64,000 nucleotides of DNA from GCA-2862585 sp049890295 (GTDB taxonomy: Bacteria; Bacteroidota; Bacteroidia; Flavobacteriales; UBA7312). Under the pieces are notes generated by a model that was given only the letters and a program-made list of their open reading frames with translations, was not told the origin of the DNA and searched no databases. Shown here in pieces: positions 36,541 through 45,714 of the stretch. The translations under genes were made by a program, and so were the position numbers. The DNA lies in the NCBI GenBank assembly GCA_049890295.1, contig JBMHBP010000012.1, positions 31,499 to 95,498 on the forward strand. The letters run 5' to 3'. Within the stretch, counting starts at the first letter, position 1. The number at the start of each line of letters is the position of its first letter.

Positions 36541-38091
36541 ATGAAACAATTTATACCCATGTTATTAGGTCTATTAATGTTAGTTTTTACATTAGACTCC
36601 AATGCTCAGTTAGCAGATGGAACTGTCGTGCCTAATTTTACCACTACAGATGTTAACGGCAACCCTCACGATTTATATGAATATTTAGATGCTGGATATA
36701 CAGTTATTGTTGATATCAGCGCTACTTGGTGTGGACCTTGCTGGAGCTACCATGAGGGTGGCGCATTTGAAGAAATATGGGAAGCCCATGGACCAGCGGG
36801 CGAACCTGGTGTTAGTGAAAATACAACAGATGATGTAGTTATATTGTGGTTTGAAGGTGATCCAGGCACAGCAGAAAGTGAATTAGAAAATAGCACATTG
36901 GGTAATTGGCTAGAGCCAAATGGAAATGCCGTTAATTTTCCTATAATGAATGATAATAATGTTGCTGATTTTTTTGACTTATCATTTTACCCAACAATAT
37001 TCACAATTTGCCCAAACAAAAGAGTTAAGTTGACGGGACAACTCAATGCCACACAACACTATGCTGAATTAGGTAATTGTGAGCAACCAGTAGAAGGTAC
37101 TAATGCTGCTTTAACTTCAATGAGCTCTAATATTTCTGCCGTTGGGTGTGAAGCTAGTGCTTCAGGTTCACTTTCTGTTGTCGTTCAAAACTTTGGAACT
37201 TCAACGATAAATTCATTTACCGTTGAAGTAATCGGTAATGGTCAAACAATAGCTTCAGAAGATTTTAATGGTTCTTTAGATGTCTTTGAAACAACTGAAA
37301 TTGATTTTGGAAATATTACAGTTGAAACAGAAAATATTGAAATCACTATTACTTCTTCGGACGATGATGCTGAAGATAATACACTTACAGAATCTTTTCA
37401 GTTCAATACTGGTGAAACTGAAGAAACAGTAACGATTAAATTTCTAACCGATAACTTCGCCAGTGAAACCTATTTAGAAATAAAAAATGAACTTGGTGAA
37501 GTAGTTTGGACTGAAGGAAATGAAAGTGTAGAAGGAAACTATAATACTGGAAATGAAGATGCTCCAACAGACCCAACAACACCACTAGCTAACAATACCT
37601 CATACGAATGGGATGTAAACCTTACATCTTTAGATTGCTATACTTTCTTTATTGGTGATTTCTTCGGTGACGGACTTGATGCTTCACAATGGGGTGGTAC
37701 AAACGGTTCATGGTCGATCGAAAATAATAATGGAGTAGTTATAAGTCAACAAACCGTAGCTAACTTCGGTGGTTCTGATCAATCCTCTTTCCTAAATAAA
37801 GTAGCTGCAGACCCATCTAGTATAGAAGAGTCATTTGCACAATCATTAGCAGTTTATCCAAACCCTGTACAATCAAATACTACTATCTCATTTAACTTAA
37901 AAGAAAGCTCAAAGGTTAGATTAGATGTATTAAACGTACTTGGAGAAACACTAATCTCATCTAATTATCCAATGAATGCTGGCAATAATACTATCGACCT
38001 AAACGTTGATAAGTTAACTAGCGGTGTTTACTTTGCCCACCTAACAATTAATGGTGAAACTAATACAGTAAAACTTACCGTTAGCAAATAA
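36541..38091 (+). CDS. Secreted thioredoxin-fold protein with T9SS sorting domain (paralogue 2)
   Basis: A 516-residue exported protein from the ATG at 36541, chosen because MKQFIPMLLGLLMLVFTLDSNAQ is a complete signal peptide; an ATG at 36505 would add twelve residues. It has the same layout as its neighbour, with ISATWCGPCWSYHEGG (CGPC pair) and, further along, the shared PGVSENTTDDV stretch, and ends in a type A sorting domain (SLAVYPNPVQSNTTISFNL). The two genes are evidently a tandem duplication that has diverged. The hairpin at 38110-38154 ends the transcript. Confidence 0.82.
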   Translation: MKQFIPMLLGLLMLVFTLDSNAQLADGTVVPNFTTTDVNGNPHDLYEYLDAGYTVIVDISATWCGPCWSYHEGGAFEEIWEAHGPAGEPGVSENTTDDVVILWFEGDPGTAESELENSTLGNWLEPNGNAVNFPIMNDNNVADFFDLSFYPTIFTICPNKRVKLTGQLNATQHYAELGNCEQPVEGTNAALTSMSSNISAVGCEASASGSLSVVVQNFGTSTINSFTVEVIGNGQTIASEDFNGSLDVFETTEIDFGNITVETENIEITITSSDDDAEDNTLTESFQFNTGETEETVTIKFLTDNFASETYLEIKNELGEVVWTEGNESVEGNYNTGNEDAPTDPTTPLANNTSYEWDVNLTSLDCYTFFIGDFFGDGLDASQWGGTNGSWSIENNNGVVISQQTVANFGGSDQSSFLNKVAADPSSIEESFAQSLAVYPNPVQSNTTISFNLKESSKVRLDVLNVLGETLISSNYPMNAGNNTIDLNVDKLTSGVYFAHLTINGETNTVKLTVSK

Positions 38092-38109
38092 GGATAATTT
38101 GCTAAACAC

Positions 38110-38156
38110 AAAAAAGGTCAGTAGATTAGCAAAACTAATTTTCTGACCTTTTTTAT
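38110..38156 (+). terminator. Terminator after the second thioredoxin-fold T9SS gene
   Basis: AAAAAAGGTCAG at 38110-38121 pairs perfectly with CTGACCTTTTTT at 38143-38154, with an inner ATTAG/CTAAT pairing, and ends in a T run. The A run on the other side allows it to act in both directions. It separates the T9SS pair from the TlpA-like gene at 38181. Confidence 0.88.
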
Positions 38157-38180
38157 TAATTAAAAAACCGAACAATTACT

Positions 38181-38672
38181 ATGAAAAAATTGCTTTTTGC
38201 CATTACACTACTTTGTTTTTCTGTAAGTGCTTTTTCTCAAAAAAGAACACTTCCAAAAGTAGATTTAAAAACATTAGACAACGCTACTATAAGTTCTTCT
38301 AGCTTTGACAATGATGGACAACCTATAGTCATCAGCTTTTGGGCTACTTGGTGTAAACCCTGTATTAAAGAATTATCAAACATTGCCGAGATATATGAAG
38401 ACTGGCAAGATGAAACAGGTGTAAAAGTTATAGCTATCTCAATTGATGATGCTAGAAATATGTCAAAAGTAAAACCCAAAGTAAATGCCGAAATGTGGGA
38501 GTATGAAGTGTATTGTGATCCCAACAGCGATTTCAAAAGAGCTATGGGAGTTGGAGGCGTACCGCATACATTTTTACTCAATGACAAAAAAGAAATTGTT
38601 TACCAACATACTGGCTATAAAGATGGAGATGAGTATGAATTATTTGAAAAGATTAAGCAATATTCTAAATAA
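38181..38672 (+). CDS. TlpA-like thiol-disulfide oxidoreductase, exported
   Basis: A 163-residue protein with a signal peptide (MKKLLFAITLLCFSVSAFSQ) and a redoxin domain whose active pair is ISFWATWCKPCIKELSN (CKPC near residue 60), followed by the cis-proline region GVGGVPHTFLLNDK. TlpA-type proteins reduce disulfides in the periplasm, for example in cytochrome c maturation. It stops three bases before the DUF6029 gene, with which it is probably co-transcribed. Target is unknown. Confidence 0.88.
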   Translation: MKKLLFAITLLCFSVSAFSQKRTLPKVDLKTLDNATISSSSFDNDGQPIVISFWATWCKPCIKELSNIAEIYEDWQDETGVKVIAISIDDARNMSKVKPKVNAEMWEYEVYCDPNSDFKRAMGVGGVPHTFLLNDKKEIVYQHTGYKDGDEYELFEKIKQYSK

Positions 38673-38675
38673 AGT

Positions 38676-40328
38676 ATGAAAGCAACATTTTATTTACTTC
38701 TCTTAATTCCTTTTTTAAGCTTTTCACAAGATAATAATCAGGGAGTCATCCAAGGTGATTTTAATTTTACGGCCCAAACTTATTACGAAGATTCAACTAT
38801 CAATGCTAGCCTAGTAGATGAGTTTATGCTCATGAATGGCTACGCTAACATTCTTTACAGCAAAGGTAACTTTATAGCTGGTGTTCGTTATGAAAGTTAT
38901 ATGAATACCTTGCAAGGTTTCGACACTAGATATAACGGGCATGGTATTCCATATAGATTTGCACAGTATAATGTTCACGGTTTAGATATCACAGTCGGTA
39001 ATTTTTACGAGCAATTTGGAAGTGGTATTATTTTTAGAAGTTATGAGGAAAAAAACTTAGGTATTGACAACGTTATGGACGGAATTCGCCTAAAGTACTC
39101 CCCATTACAAGGGCTAACGCTAAAAGGCTTTGTGGCTAAGCAACGTCTTTATTGGGAACATGGCCCAGGAATTATACGCGGTATTGATGGTGAATTTAAC
39201 CTCAACGAAGCATTCATATCACTAGAGAATAGTAAAACAAGAGCCATTTTTGGAGGTAGTTTTGTAAGTCGCTTTCAAGAAGATAACAATCCTGTGTATA
39301 ACCTTCCTGAAAACGTAGCTGCCTATGCCGTCAGAACTAGTTTAAGTAGAGGGAAAATAGCCTTTAACTCTGAGTACGCTTATAAGTACAATGATCCTGC
39401 TGGCGGTATTACCTTTAATAATTATGCTCCTGGCATGGCTCTAACCTCTAACCTTAGCTACTCCCAAAGAGGATTAGGTATACTTTTAGAGGCCCACAGA
39501 GTAGATAATATGGACTATCGATCCAAGCGGGGTGCCTCGCTCAACGATCTTACACTTAACTACATTCCGGCCATAAGTAAACAACACGTCTACACCCTTG
39601 CAGCATTTTATCCTTTTGCGACCCAACCATTGGGAGAGTTAGGCTTTCAAGGACAAATCAATTATACCTTCAAAAAGAAAAGCAAAATTGGCGGCAAATA
39701 CGGCACTCAACTTACCCTTAATTATTCCCGAATAAATGCTCTAAACAGAGGCTCGTCATTATTGACTGAAAGTGGTAGCCATACGCCCATGTTTTTTAGT
39801 ATTCAGGGAGAAGAGCTGTTTTTTAGAGATTTTAACGTTGATATTAAAAAGAAACTCAATAAAAACGTTAAAATTAATGTGAATTACCTCGATATCATTT
39901 ACAACAAAGATATCATTGAAGGAAAGAGTAATGGTAAAGACATACATGCCAGAATTGGAATTTTAGAAGTCAATTATAAACTAAAACCCAAACATACCAT
40001 ACGCAGTGAGTTTCAATACCTTTCGGTGGACAAAAGCGATAAGTATTATCAAGATCAAGGTGATTGGCTAATGGGATTAGTAGAATACACAATATCACCT
40101 CATTGGTTTTTCGCCTTTATGGACCAATATAATGGCGGGTACACCAGCGAAGAAAAAACGTACGATGCCGTACATTATTTAAATATTAGCTGTGGCTACT
40201 CCAAAGGCACCAATCGATTTGAACTAGGCTATGGTAAAAAACGAGAGGGTATTTTTTGTGTAGGTGGGGTATGCCGAAACGTACCTTCCTCAAATGGCTT
40301 TACTCTATCTATAACTTCAAGCTTTTAA
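38676..40328 (+). CDS. DUF6029 outer-membrane barrel protein
   Basis: A 550-residue exported protein (signal MKATFYLLLLIPFLSFSQ). The body alternates strands and glycine-aromatic blocks (GNFYEQFGSGIIFRSYEEKN, FFAFMDQYNGGYTS) and ends with a phenylalanine, as outer-membrane barrels do; I recognise the pattern as DUF6029, a family without assigned function. The neighbours (TlpA-like upstream, Omp28-like downstream by three bases) make one operon. Substrate or partner is not known; the family may serve as a docking or export barrel for the redox proteins beside it. Confidence 0.75.
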   Translation: MKATFYLLLLIPFLSFSQDNNQGVIQGDFNFTAQTYYEDSTINASLVDEFMLMNGYANILYSKGNFIAGVRYESYMNTLQGFDTRYNGHGIPYRFAQYNVHGLDITVGNFYEQFGSGIIFRSYEEKNLGIDNVMDGIRLKYSPLQGLTLKGFVAKQRLYWEHGPGIIRGIDGEFNLNEAFISLENSKTRAIFGGSFVSRFQEDNNPVYNLPENVAAYAVRTSLSRGKIAFNSEYAYKYNDPAGGITFNNYAPGMALTSNLSYSQRGLGILLEAHRVDNMDYRSKRGASLNDLTLNYIPAISKQHVYTLAAFYPFATQPLGELGFQGQINYTFKKKSKIGGKYGTQLTLNYSRINALNRGSSLLTESGSHTPMFFSIQGEELFFRDFNVDIKKKLNKNVKINVNYLDIIYNKDIIEGKSNGKDIHARIGILEVNYKLKPKHTIRSEFQYLSVDKSDKYYQDQGDWLMGLVEYTISPHWFFAFMDQYNGGYTSEEKTYDAVHYLNISCGYSKGTNRFELGYGKKREGIFCVGGVCRNVPSSNGFTLSITSSF

Positions 40329-40331
40329 ATT

Positions 40332-41132
40332 ATGAAATCAACGTTTTTCACGCTATTTACAGCTGTTTTATTTATAACTTCATGTGACAAAATAGAAAAA
40401 GAGGACTTTCTACAAGGAGATAGTAGCGGCACTGTCGATACTACGACGATTGTAAAAAAAGCGCTTATAGAAGACTTTACGGGGTATAGGTGTAACAATT
40501 GCCCTCAGGCCGCTGCTGAACTGCATGCTATTGATTCTCTTTTTGAAGGTAAAATAGTAGGTATAGGTATTCATGTAGGACTTTTCGCTACACCTTCAGG
40601 GAACTTTACGACTGATTTTAGAACAGAAAGCGGTAATGAGCTTGATCAAGTCTTTGATGCATCAAATAATGGACTTCCCATTGGCATGGTAAATAGAAAA
40701 GGGTATCCAAGTGCAGTTTTAAGTCAATATACCGAATGGGCTAGCATGATACCGGACATTTTAAATGAGCCAGCTACAGTAGCTTTAAAATTATCTGAAA
40801 GCAATAATCAAATTACAGTCGAAGCAAAAAAATTAACAGAAATATCAGGAAATTTAAAATTAGTGGTGTGTATCACTGAAGATAATATAATTTACAAACA
40901 AGTTGATGGCTCAACATTAATTGAGGACTATGAACATGATCACGTACTTAGAACGCACCTTAATGGTACTTGGGGTATTGATATTACACTTGACAATGAC
41001 TACACTAGCTTTAACTATGATTTTTCACTAGAAAACGACTGGGTTCGAAGTAACTGTAATGTCATTGCCTACGTATACAACGATAGCAATAAAGAAGTAT
41101 TACAAGTTGAAAAAATTCATCTCATAGATTAA
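40332..41132 (+). CDS. Omp28-related outer-membrane lipoprotein with CxxC motif
   Basis: A 266-residue lipoprotein (MKSTFFTLFTAVLFITSC; lipid cysteine at 18). The domain begins ALIEDFTGYRCNNCPQAAAE, giving a CxxC pair near residue 55 at the position of a thioredoxin active site, as in Omp28-type proteins. The remainder is beta-rich and carries HLNGTWGIDITLDNDY. It is the fourth protein with a thioredoxin-like CxxC in this stretch. The exact redox role is unproven. Confidence 0.8.
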   Translation: MKSTFFTLFTAVLFITSCDKIEKEDFLQGDSSGTVDTTTIVKKALIEDFTGYRCNNCPQAAAELHAIDSLFEGKIVGIGIHVGLFATPSGNFTTDFRTESGNELDQVFDASNNGLPIGMVNRKGYPSAVLSQYTEWASMIPDILNEPATVALKLSESNNQITVEAKKLTEISGNLKLVVCITEDNIIYKQVDGSTLIEDYEHDHVLRTHLNGTWGIDITLDNDYTSFNYDFSLENDWVRSNCNVIAYVYNDSNKEVLQVEKIHLID

Positions 41133-41143
41133 ACACCTTAATA

Positions 41144-42115
41144 ATGTATAAAATCTTAACTTTAATCTTGTCACTTACACTTTCAGTATCTTCTTTCGGG
41201 CAAGGCGTTATATTAAATAGTTCAGAAATAGAAAATGCTAAAAGCTTTCTAGAGGCCTATTTTAGACCAGTGGGAAGTAGTATAGGTGCAGGTTTAAACA
41301 ACGGTTGGTACAATACTGCTAAACCCCATAAATTAGCTGGTTTTGACGTTAGTCTGACACTAAATTTAGTTAGTATAACTGACGAGACAAAATTTTTTAA
41401 TGTTAATGAACTTAATAATTTTAGTAGTCTGTCAGAAAGGACGCCCACCGTTTTAGGTAATGGAGAAGGTGCTACAATTACCTACGATAATAATGAAGGT
41501 ATTTCTGGAACCTTTACTATGCCAGATCAAGATGTTGAAATTACAGCCGTACCAATTCCTACTTTAAATGTTGGTATTGGCTTAATAAAAGGTACAGAGT
41601 TGACTATCCGCTATATTCCAGATTATGAATTTGATATGGGTTTTACAGGCAAAGGAACTATTGGCTTGTATGGTGGTGGTATAAAACATGACATATTACA
41701 ATGGCTGCCAGTTGTTGACAAACTACCTTTCGATTTATCGGTACAAGCAGCTTTTAGTCAATTAAACACCTCGTTTGAAGTAGAAAGTCAAAGTGTTAAA
41801 CAAGAAGTAGGATTAAATGTTAATGCAAGCACATATAATTTAATTCTTTCTAAAAAGTTTTCTGTACTCACAGCGTATTCCAGTGTTGGCGTAAATAATA
41901 GTAAATCACATTTTGTATCAAACACTAATTTTAGATTAGGAAGTACTGAAGTAATTGACTTTAATATTCCACTAACATTAGATTTTGAGAAGCAAAGTGA
42001 AATTCAGGCAGCTTTAGGAGTTCGCCTCAAATTAGCTATTTTTACACTTTATGCTAATCAAACATTTTCGAAATACCCCATCACTTCTGCTGGTATTGGG
42101 TTAAGTTTTAGATGA
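41144..42115 (+). CDS. DUF6588-like exported protein
   Basis: A 323-residue protein with a signal peptide (MYKILTLILSLTLSVSSFGQ) followed by LEAYFRPVGSSIGAGLNNGWYNTAKPHKLAGFDVSL, a block I associate with DUF6588. Predicted as a beta-barrel (terminal strand AGIGLSF, ending with R). No functional knowledge is available for the family. It is followed, with a four-base overlap, by another small exported barrel protein. Confidence 0.7.
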   Translation: MYKILTLILSLTLSVSSFGQGVILNSSEIENAKSFLEAYFRPVGSSIGAGLNNGWYNTAKPHKLAGFDVSLTLNLVSITDETKFFNVNELNNFSSLSERTPTVLGNGEGATITYDNNEGISGTFTMPDQDVEITAVPIPTLNVGIGLIKGTELTIRYIPDYEFDMGFTGKGTIGLYGGGIKHDILQWLPVVDKLPFDLSVQAAFSQLNTSFEVESQSVKQEVGLNVNASTYNLILSKKFSVLTAYSSVGVNNSKSHFVSNTNFRLGSTEVIDFNIPLTLDFEKQSEIQAALGVRLKLAIFTLYANQTFSKYPITSAGIGLSFR

Positions 42116-42702
42116 GACCATTAATTTTCATACTCACTTTACTTCTTTGTAGTGTCAGTACTTTCAGCCAGAACTTTAAAGCTGGAGCAATTGCTGGCAT
42201 TAGTACCTCGCAAGTTTCTGGTGATCAATTAGGAGGATTTAATAAAGTAGGTGTCAAACTAGGTACTTATGTGAATCACCCCATCAATGCAGGGACCAGA
42301 GGCGAATTATCTATATATTATATTGACAAAGGAAGTAATGATTTAAAGAGTAATTATAAGATTGATTTGTCATACGTTGAAACTTCATGGTGTTTGCAGA
42401 AAACATCCAAAGGATTTATATATGAAGCGGGGCTATTATTTGGTGTACTTGTAGATGGTAAAATTTACGATATTTATGGTTATGTAGACCCCTATGTTGA
42501 GCCCATTAGTAAAGTTGATATAGGAGCAAAAATAGCTGCGGGAGTTCTGTTAAAACCACGCATTAGTATGTTTTGGGAATTATCTAACACTATTCCATTT
42601 TATCCCATACAAAATCATCCTGGTGGAGCAAGTTTCGGAATAAACAAAGGAAAATATAATTCCATATTAAGTTTTTCTTTCCGATATTTGTTCTCTGAAT
42701 GA
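42112..42702 (+). CDS. Small outer-membrane beta-barrel protein (PorT-like)
   Basis: A 196-residue protein with a signal peptide (MRPLIFILTLLLCSVSTFSQ) and about eight short amphipathic strands beginning FKAGAIAGISTSQVSGDQLGG and closing in SILSFSFRYLF, as in small outer-membrane barrels of the PorT/OMP_b-brl type. The ATG overlaps the DUF6588 stop (ATGA). The stop overlaps the ubiX start by four bases, so it is probably co-transcribed with ubiX. Function not assigned. Confidence 0.65.
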   Translation: MRPLIFILTLLLCSVSTFSQNFKAGAIAGISTSQVSGDQLGGFNKVGVKLGTYVNHPINAGTRGELSIYYIDKGSNDLKSNYKIDLSYVETSWCLQKTSKGFIYEAGLLFGVLVDGKIYDIYGYVDPYVEPISKVDIGAKIAAGVLLKPRISMFWELSNTIPFYPIQNHPGGASFGINKGKYNSILSFSFRYLFSE

Positions 42703-43268
42703 GAAAGACACACAAAATAGTAGTTTCAGTAAGTGGAGCTAGTGGAGCCATTTATGCCAAGGTACTTTTTGACAAGCTAAAAGAACTGTCATCACAAATA
42801 GATGATGTGGGCGTACTGATGTCCGATAATGCAAAATATGTCTGGAAAACTGAGCTTGGTAATGACGATTATAAAAAACTACCCTTTACTTTTTATTCAC
42901 CGCAAGATTTTGATGCTCCTTTTGCTTCAGGTTCTGCTCGTTATGAAACAATGATAATTTGCCCATGCTCAATGGGTACTTTAGGAAGAATAGCCCAAGG
43001 TATTTCAAATGACTTGACCACCAGAGCTGCTGATGTTATTTTAAAAGAGCGACGTAAACTTATTTTAGTTACACGTGATACGCCTATAAGCTTAATTCAT
43101 ATCAACAATATGAAAACCATTACAGAAACGGGTGGCATAATTTGTCCAGCATCACCATCATTTTATAGCAATCCGACTACACTCGAAGATCTAGCCTTAA
43201 CCGTTGTTGACAGGGTAATACAATTGGCAGGACTAGACAACAACTCTTACCAATGGGGTAATGACTAG
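42699..43268 (+). CDS. ubiX: Flavin prenyltransferase UbiX
   Basis: A 189-residue flavin prenyltransferase. The N-terminal HKIVVSVSGASGAIYAKVL and the block CPCSMGTLGRIAQGISNDL, then RDTPISLIHINNMK, all fit UbiX/Pad1. It makes prenylated FMN, the cofactor of UbiD-type decarboxylases. No ubiD gene lies in the window; in organisms using menaquinone its client may be a different UbiD-like enzyme, which is inference. It overlaps the preceding barrel gene. Confidence 0.93.
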   Translation: MRKTHKIVVSVSGASGAIYAKVLFDKLKELSSQIDDVGVLMSDNAKYVWKTELGNDDYKKLPFTFYSPQDFDAPFASGSARYETMIICPCSMGTLGRIAQGISNDLTTRAADVILKERRKLILVTRDTPISLIHINNMKTITETGGIICPASPSFYSNPTTLEDLALTVVDRVIQLAGLDNNSYQWGND

Positions 43269-43312
43269 CCATTAGGTATTTTTGTAAGTTGCCATAAAAT
43301 TAATATCCATGA

Positions 43313-43638
43313 ATGCTTCCCGAATCCGGCGACTTTTGCTAAGAGGTAGAAGACGAAATTATTAAAACAATAGAAACAGCTTGGGACATGCCCATAGATG
43401 ACATACAGTTAACGGATGATGTAGTCTATGTATCTATTTCCGGTTACGACCAAAAGCTTCTTGTGGTGCTACCCATTGATAGGAAAGATGCAGGATTAAT
43501 GTACACCTTAGAGCTGCCAATAGTTTTGCTACTTCTGACAGCTATGAAGGCAGGTGCCGTTATAAATCGTTTAAAATGGGAGCTGTAGTTTACTGTAACG
43601 GATGTGACTTAGGCTGTACACTCTACACAGAAAAATAA
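43313..43638 (+). pseudogene. Broken small gene with in-frame stop and frameshift, unidentified
   Basis: From ATG at 43313 the frame reads MLPESGDFC, then an in-frame TAA (43340-43342), then continues EVEDEIIKTIETAWDMP and, further on, VVYVSISGYDQKLLVVLPID to about 43505. There the protein-like sequence moves to the -1 frame and continues ANSFATSDSYEGRCRY to a cysteine-rich end YCNGCDLGCTLYTEK and TAA at 43636-43638. Both parts look coding, so I read it as one decayed gene of about 107 codons. The intact product is not recognised. Two separate assembly errors within 330 bases are less likely than decay. The rest of the stretch between ubiX and queG (43269-43739) shows nothing else clear. Confidence 0.55.
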
Positions 43639-43739
43639 TAAGAACTTATTAAATAGATGGACTTTATAGTGCTATGTGTATTATCTAAATTCATTTACCT
43701 TCTACAAAGACGTTATCGTGGACGTTTTTGAAAGAAATT

Positions 43740-44663
43740 CTATTTGAGAAAATCTAAATTTCGTTTCAACCCCTTGTATTTAGTTCGCTTTAGTGCCGAA
43801 TGCTTAAATACCTTTCTAAAACTTTCTTCTGTAAGGTCGTCCCAATCTGCAGCTGTCATTTCTAATAAATCTGGATGAGGCTGAAATCGCTCCTCCTTAT
43901 GAGGTTTTGAAAAACGATTCCATGGACATACATCCTGACAAACATCACACCCAAACATCCAATTATCGAATTTACCTTTCATTTCTGTTGGTATAGCCTC
44001 TTTTAGCTCAATGGTAAAATAAGATATACACTTACTACCATCTATTTGATAAGGTGCTAAAATAGCTTGGGTGGGACAAGCATCGATACAGGCCGTGCAT
44101 GTACCACAATGATCTAAAACTGCTTTATCAGGCTCAATATCTAAATCAATAATGAGTTCGGCAATAAAGAAAAATGACCCTCGCTCTTTATTAATAATAT
44201 TAGTGTTTTTACCCATCCAGCCTAAACCACTGCGCTGTGCCCAAGCTTTATCCATAACAGGAGCACTATCTACAAAACCTCTTCCACTAACTTCGCCAAT
44301 ATTGGTTCTTATGTAATGTAACAAAGCCTTTAACTTATCTTTTACCACAAAATGATAATCTTGGCCATATGCATATTTTGAAATTTTTGGAGCTGAAGGC
44401 TGTTGTTTTTGATCGGTGTAATAATTAAACAACAAGGTAACTACTGTTTTAGCATCATCCACTAACAACCTAGGATCTAGGCGTTTATCAAAATGATTAG
44501 CCATATAGGCCATCTCTCCATGATGATTTTGATTTAGCCAGTGTTCTAGTCGTGGAGCCTCTTCTTCTAAAAATTCGGCTTTAGAAAACCCACAATGTGA
44601 AAAACCTAATCGATAAGCCTCCTCATTAATTTGTGTTTTATAAGACTTAATCGAAGAGTCCAC
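43740..44663 (-). CDS. queG: Epoxyqueuosine reductase QueG
   Basis: A 307-residue enzyme that performs the last step of queuosine tRNA modification, reducing epoxyqueuosine with cobalamin. Its two 4Fe-4S sites are visible: [17 protein letters not shown] and [13 protein letters not shown]; the N-terminal cobalamin-dependent part holds [11 protein letters not shown] and [13 protein letters not shown]. The start is GTG at 44663, overlapping the end of ruvB by 17 bases. Length fits the shorter QueG variants without C-terminal HEAT repeats. Confidence 0.92.
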   Translation of the reverse strand: MDSSIKSYKTQINEEAYRLGFSHCGFSKAEFLEEEAPRLEHWLNQNHHGEMAYMANHFDKRLDPRLLVDDAKTVVTLLFNYYTDQKQQPSAPKISKYAYGQDYHFVVKDKLKALLHYIRTNIGEVSGRGFVDSAPVMDKAWAQRSGLGWMGKNTNIINKERGSFFFIAELIIDLDIEPDKAVLDHCGTCTACIDACPTQAILAPYQIDGSKCISYFTIELKEAIPTEMKGKFDNWMFGCDVCQDVCPWNRFSKPHKEERFQPHPDLLEMTAADWDDLTEESFRKVFKHSALKRTKYKGLKRNLDFLK

Positions 44664-45672
44664 CGAGTTGAGATGATGGATTTAATCCTAAGTGTTGGTA
44701 AGCTTTATCTGTTGCCTGACGGCCACGTGGCGTTCGCATCAGATATCCTTCTTGAATTAAGAATGGCTCATACACTTCTTCTATAGTACCACTTTGCTCG
44801 CCGACAGCAGTGGCAATAGTGGTAAGCCCAACAGGGCCTCCTTTAAATTTTTCGATGATAGCAGATAAAATTCTATTATCCATATCGTCTAAACCATGGT
44901 CATCCACATTAAGTGCTTGCAAGGCCAGGTGAGTAATATCTAGAGTAATACTTCCATCACCTTTAACCTGAGCAAAATCTCTTACACGTCGTAATAGTGC
45001 ATTAGCTATCCGTGGTGTACCTCGGCTTCGTCCAGCTATTTCATCGGCTGCTGATTTAGAAATTGAGATATCTAATATACTAGATGAACGATTTACAATA
45101 TCTGAGAGTGTAGATATATTGTAATATTCTAAACGTGAATTGATACCAAAACGAGCTCTTAAAGGGGCTGTTAGTAATCCTGATCGCGTTGTAGCTCCAA
45201 TTAATGTGAATGAATTAAGTTCAATTTGGACAGCTCTTGCATTCGGCCCTGACTCAATCATAATATCTATTTTAAAGTCTTCCATAGCTGAGTATAAATA
45301 CTCTTCAACGATGGGGCTTAAACGATGTATTTCATCAATAAATAAAATGTCTCCCTCCTCTAGATTGGTAAGAAGACCGGCTAAATCACCGGGCTTATCT
45401 AATACTGGCCCTGAACTAATTTTTATACCTACCCCCATTTCATTTGCAATGATATTGGATAATGTTGTTTTCCCTAGTCCAGGAGGGCCGTGTAATAACA
45501 CATGATCTAGTGCCTCTCCCCTCATCTTAGCAGCACTCACAAAAACCTTTAGGTTTTCGACTACTTTTGGCTGACCAGTAAAATCGTTAAATTGTTTGGG
45601 GCGTAGTGCCTTGTCAAGTTCTAAGTCCGCTTTAGAAAGGGATTCTTTTTCGGGATTTAAATTCTCGTTCAT
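44647..45672 (-). CDS. ruvB: Holliday junction DNA helicase RuvB
   Basis: A 341-residue AAA+ ATPase from the ATG at 45672; a TTG three codons upstream was rejected. Walker A is [18 protein letters not shown], Walker [12 protein letters not shown], and sensor/arginine elements are in [18 protein letters not shown]. It drives branch migration with RuvA, encoded at 33352. It is followed directly by queG. All motor motifs are intact. Confidence 0.96.
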   Translation of the reverse strand: MNENLNPEKESLSKADLELDKALRPKQFNDFTGQPKVVENLKVFVSAAKMRGEALDHVLLHGPPGLGKTTLSNIIANEMGVGIKISSGPVLDKPGDLAGLLTNLEEGDILFIDEIHRLSPIVEEYLYSAMEDFKIDIMIESGPNARAVQIELNSFTLIGATTRSGLLTAPLRARFGINSRLEYYNISTLSDIVNRSSSILDISISKSAADEIAGRSRGTPRIANALLRRVRDFAQVKGDGSITLDITHLALQALNVDDHGLDDMDNRILSAIIEKFKGGPVGLTTIATAVGEQSGTIEEVYEPFLIQEGYLMRTPRGRQATDKAYQHLGLNPSSQLGGLFD

Positions 45673-45714
45673 CTTTAACAAAGATAAACTAAAATAGAAG
45701 TAAACGAAATAGCT

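Noticed and set aside
34963..38091. The repeated segments as a mobile element or repeat array
   Set aside because: The similarity is that of two paralogous coding genes; no terminal repeats or transposase are present.
43388..43588. A 66-codon frame as an intact small gene
   Set aside because: It begins inside the decayed gene, and its end (after 43505) is out of frame relative to the protein-like continuation.
43701..43730. A weak hairpin near the queG stop as a terminator
   Set aside because: The pairing has a mismatch and only a short T run follows, so it is not convincing.
45140..45505. A 121-codon open frame opposite ruvB
   Set aside because: It lies within the highly conserved RuvB ATPase domain and shows no own motif.
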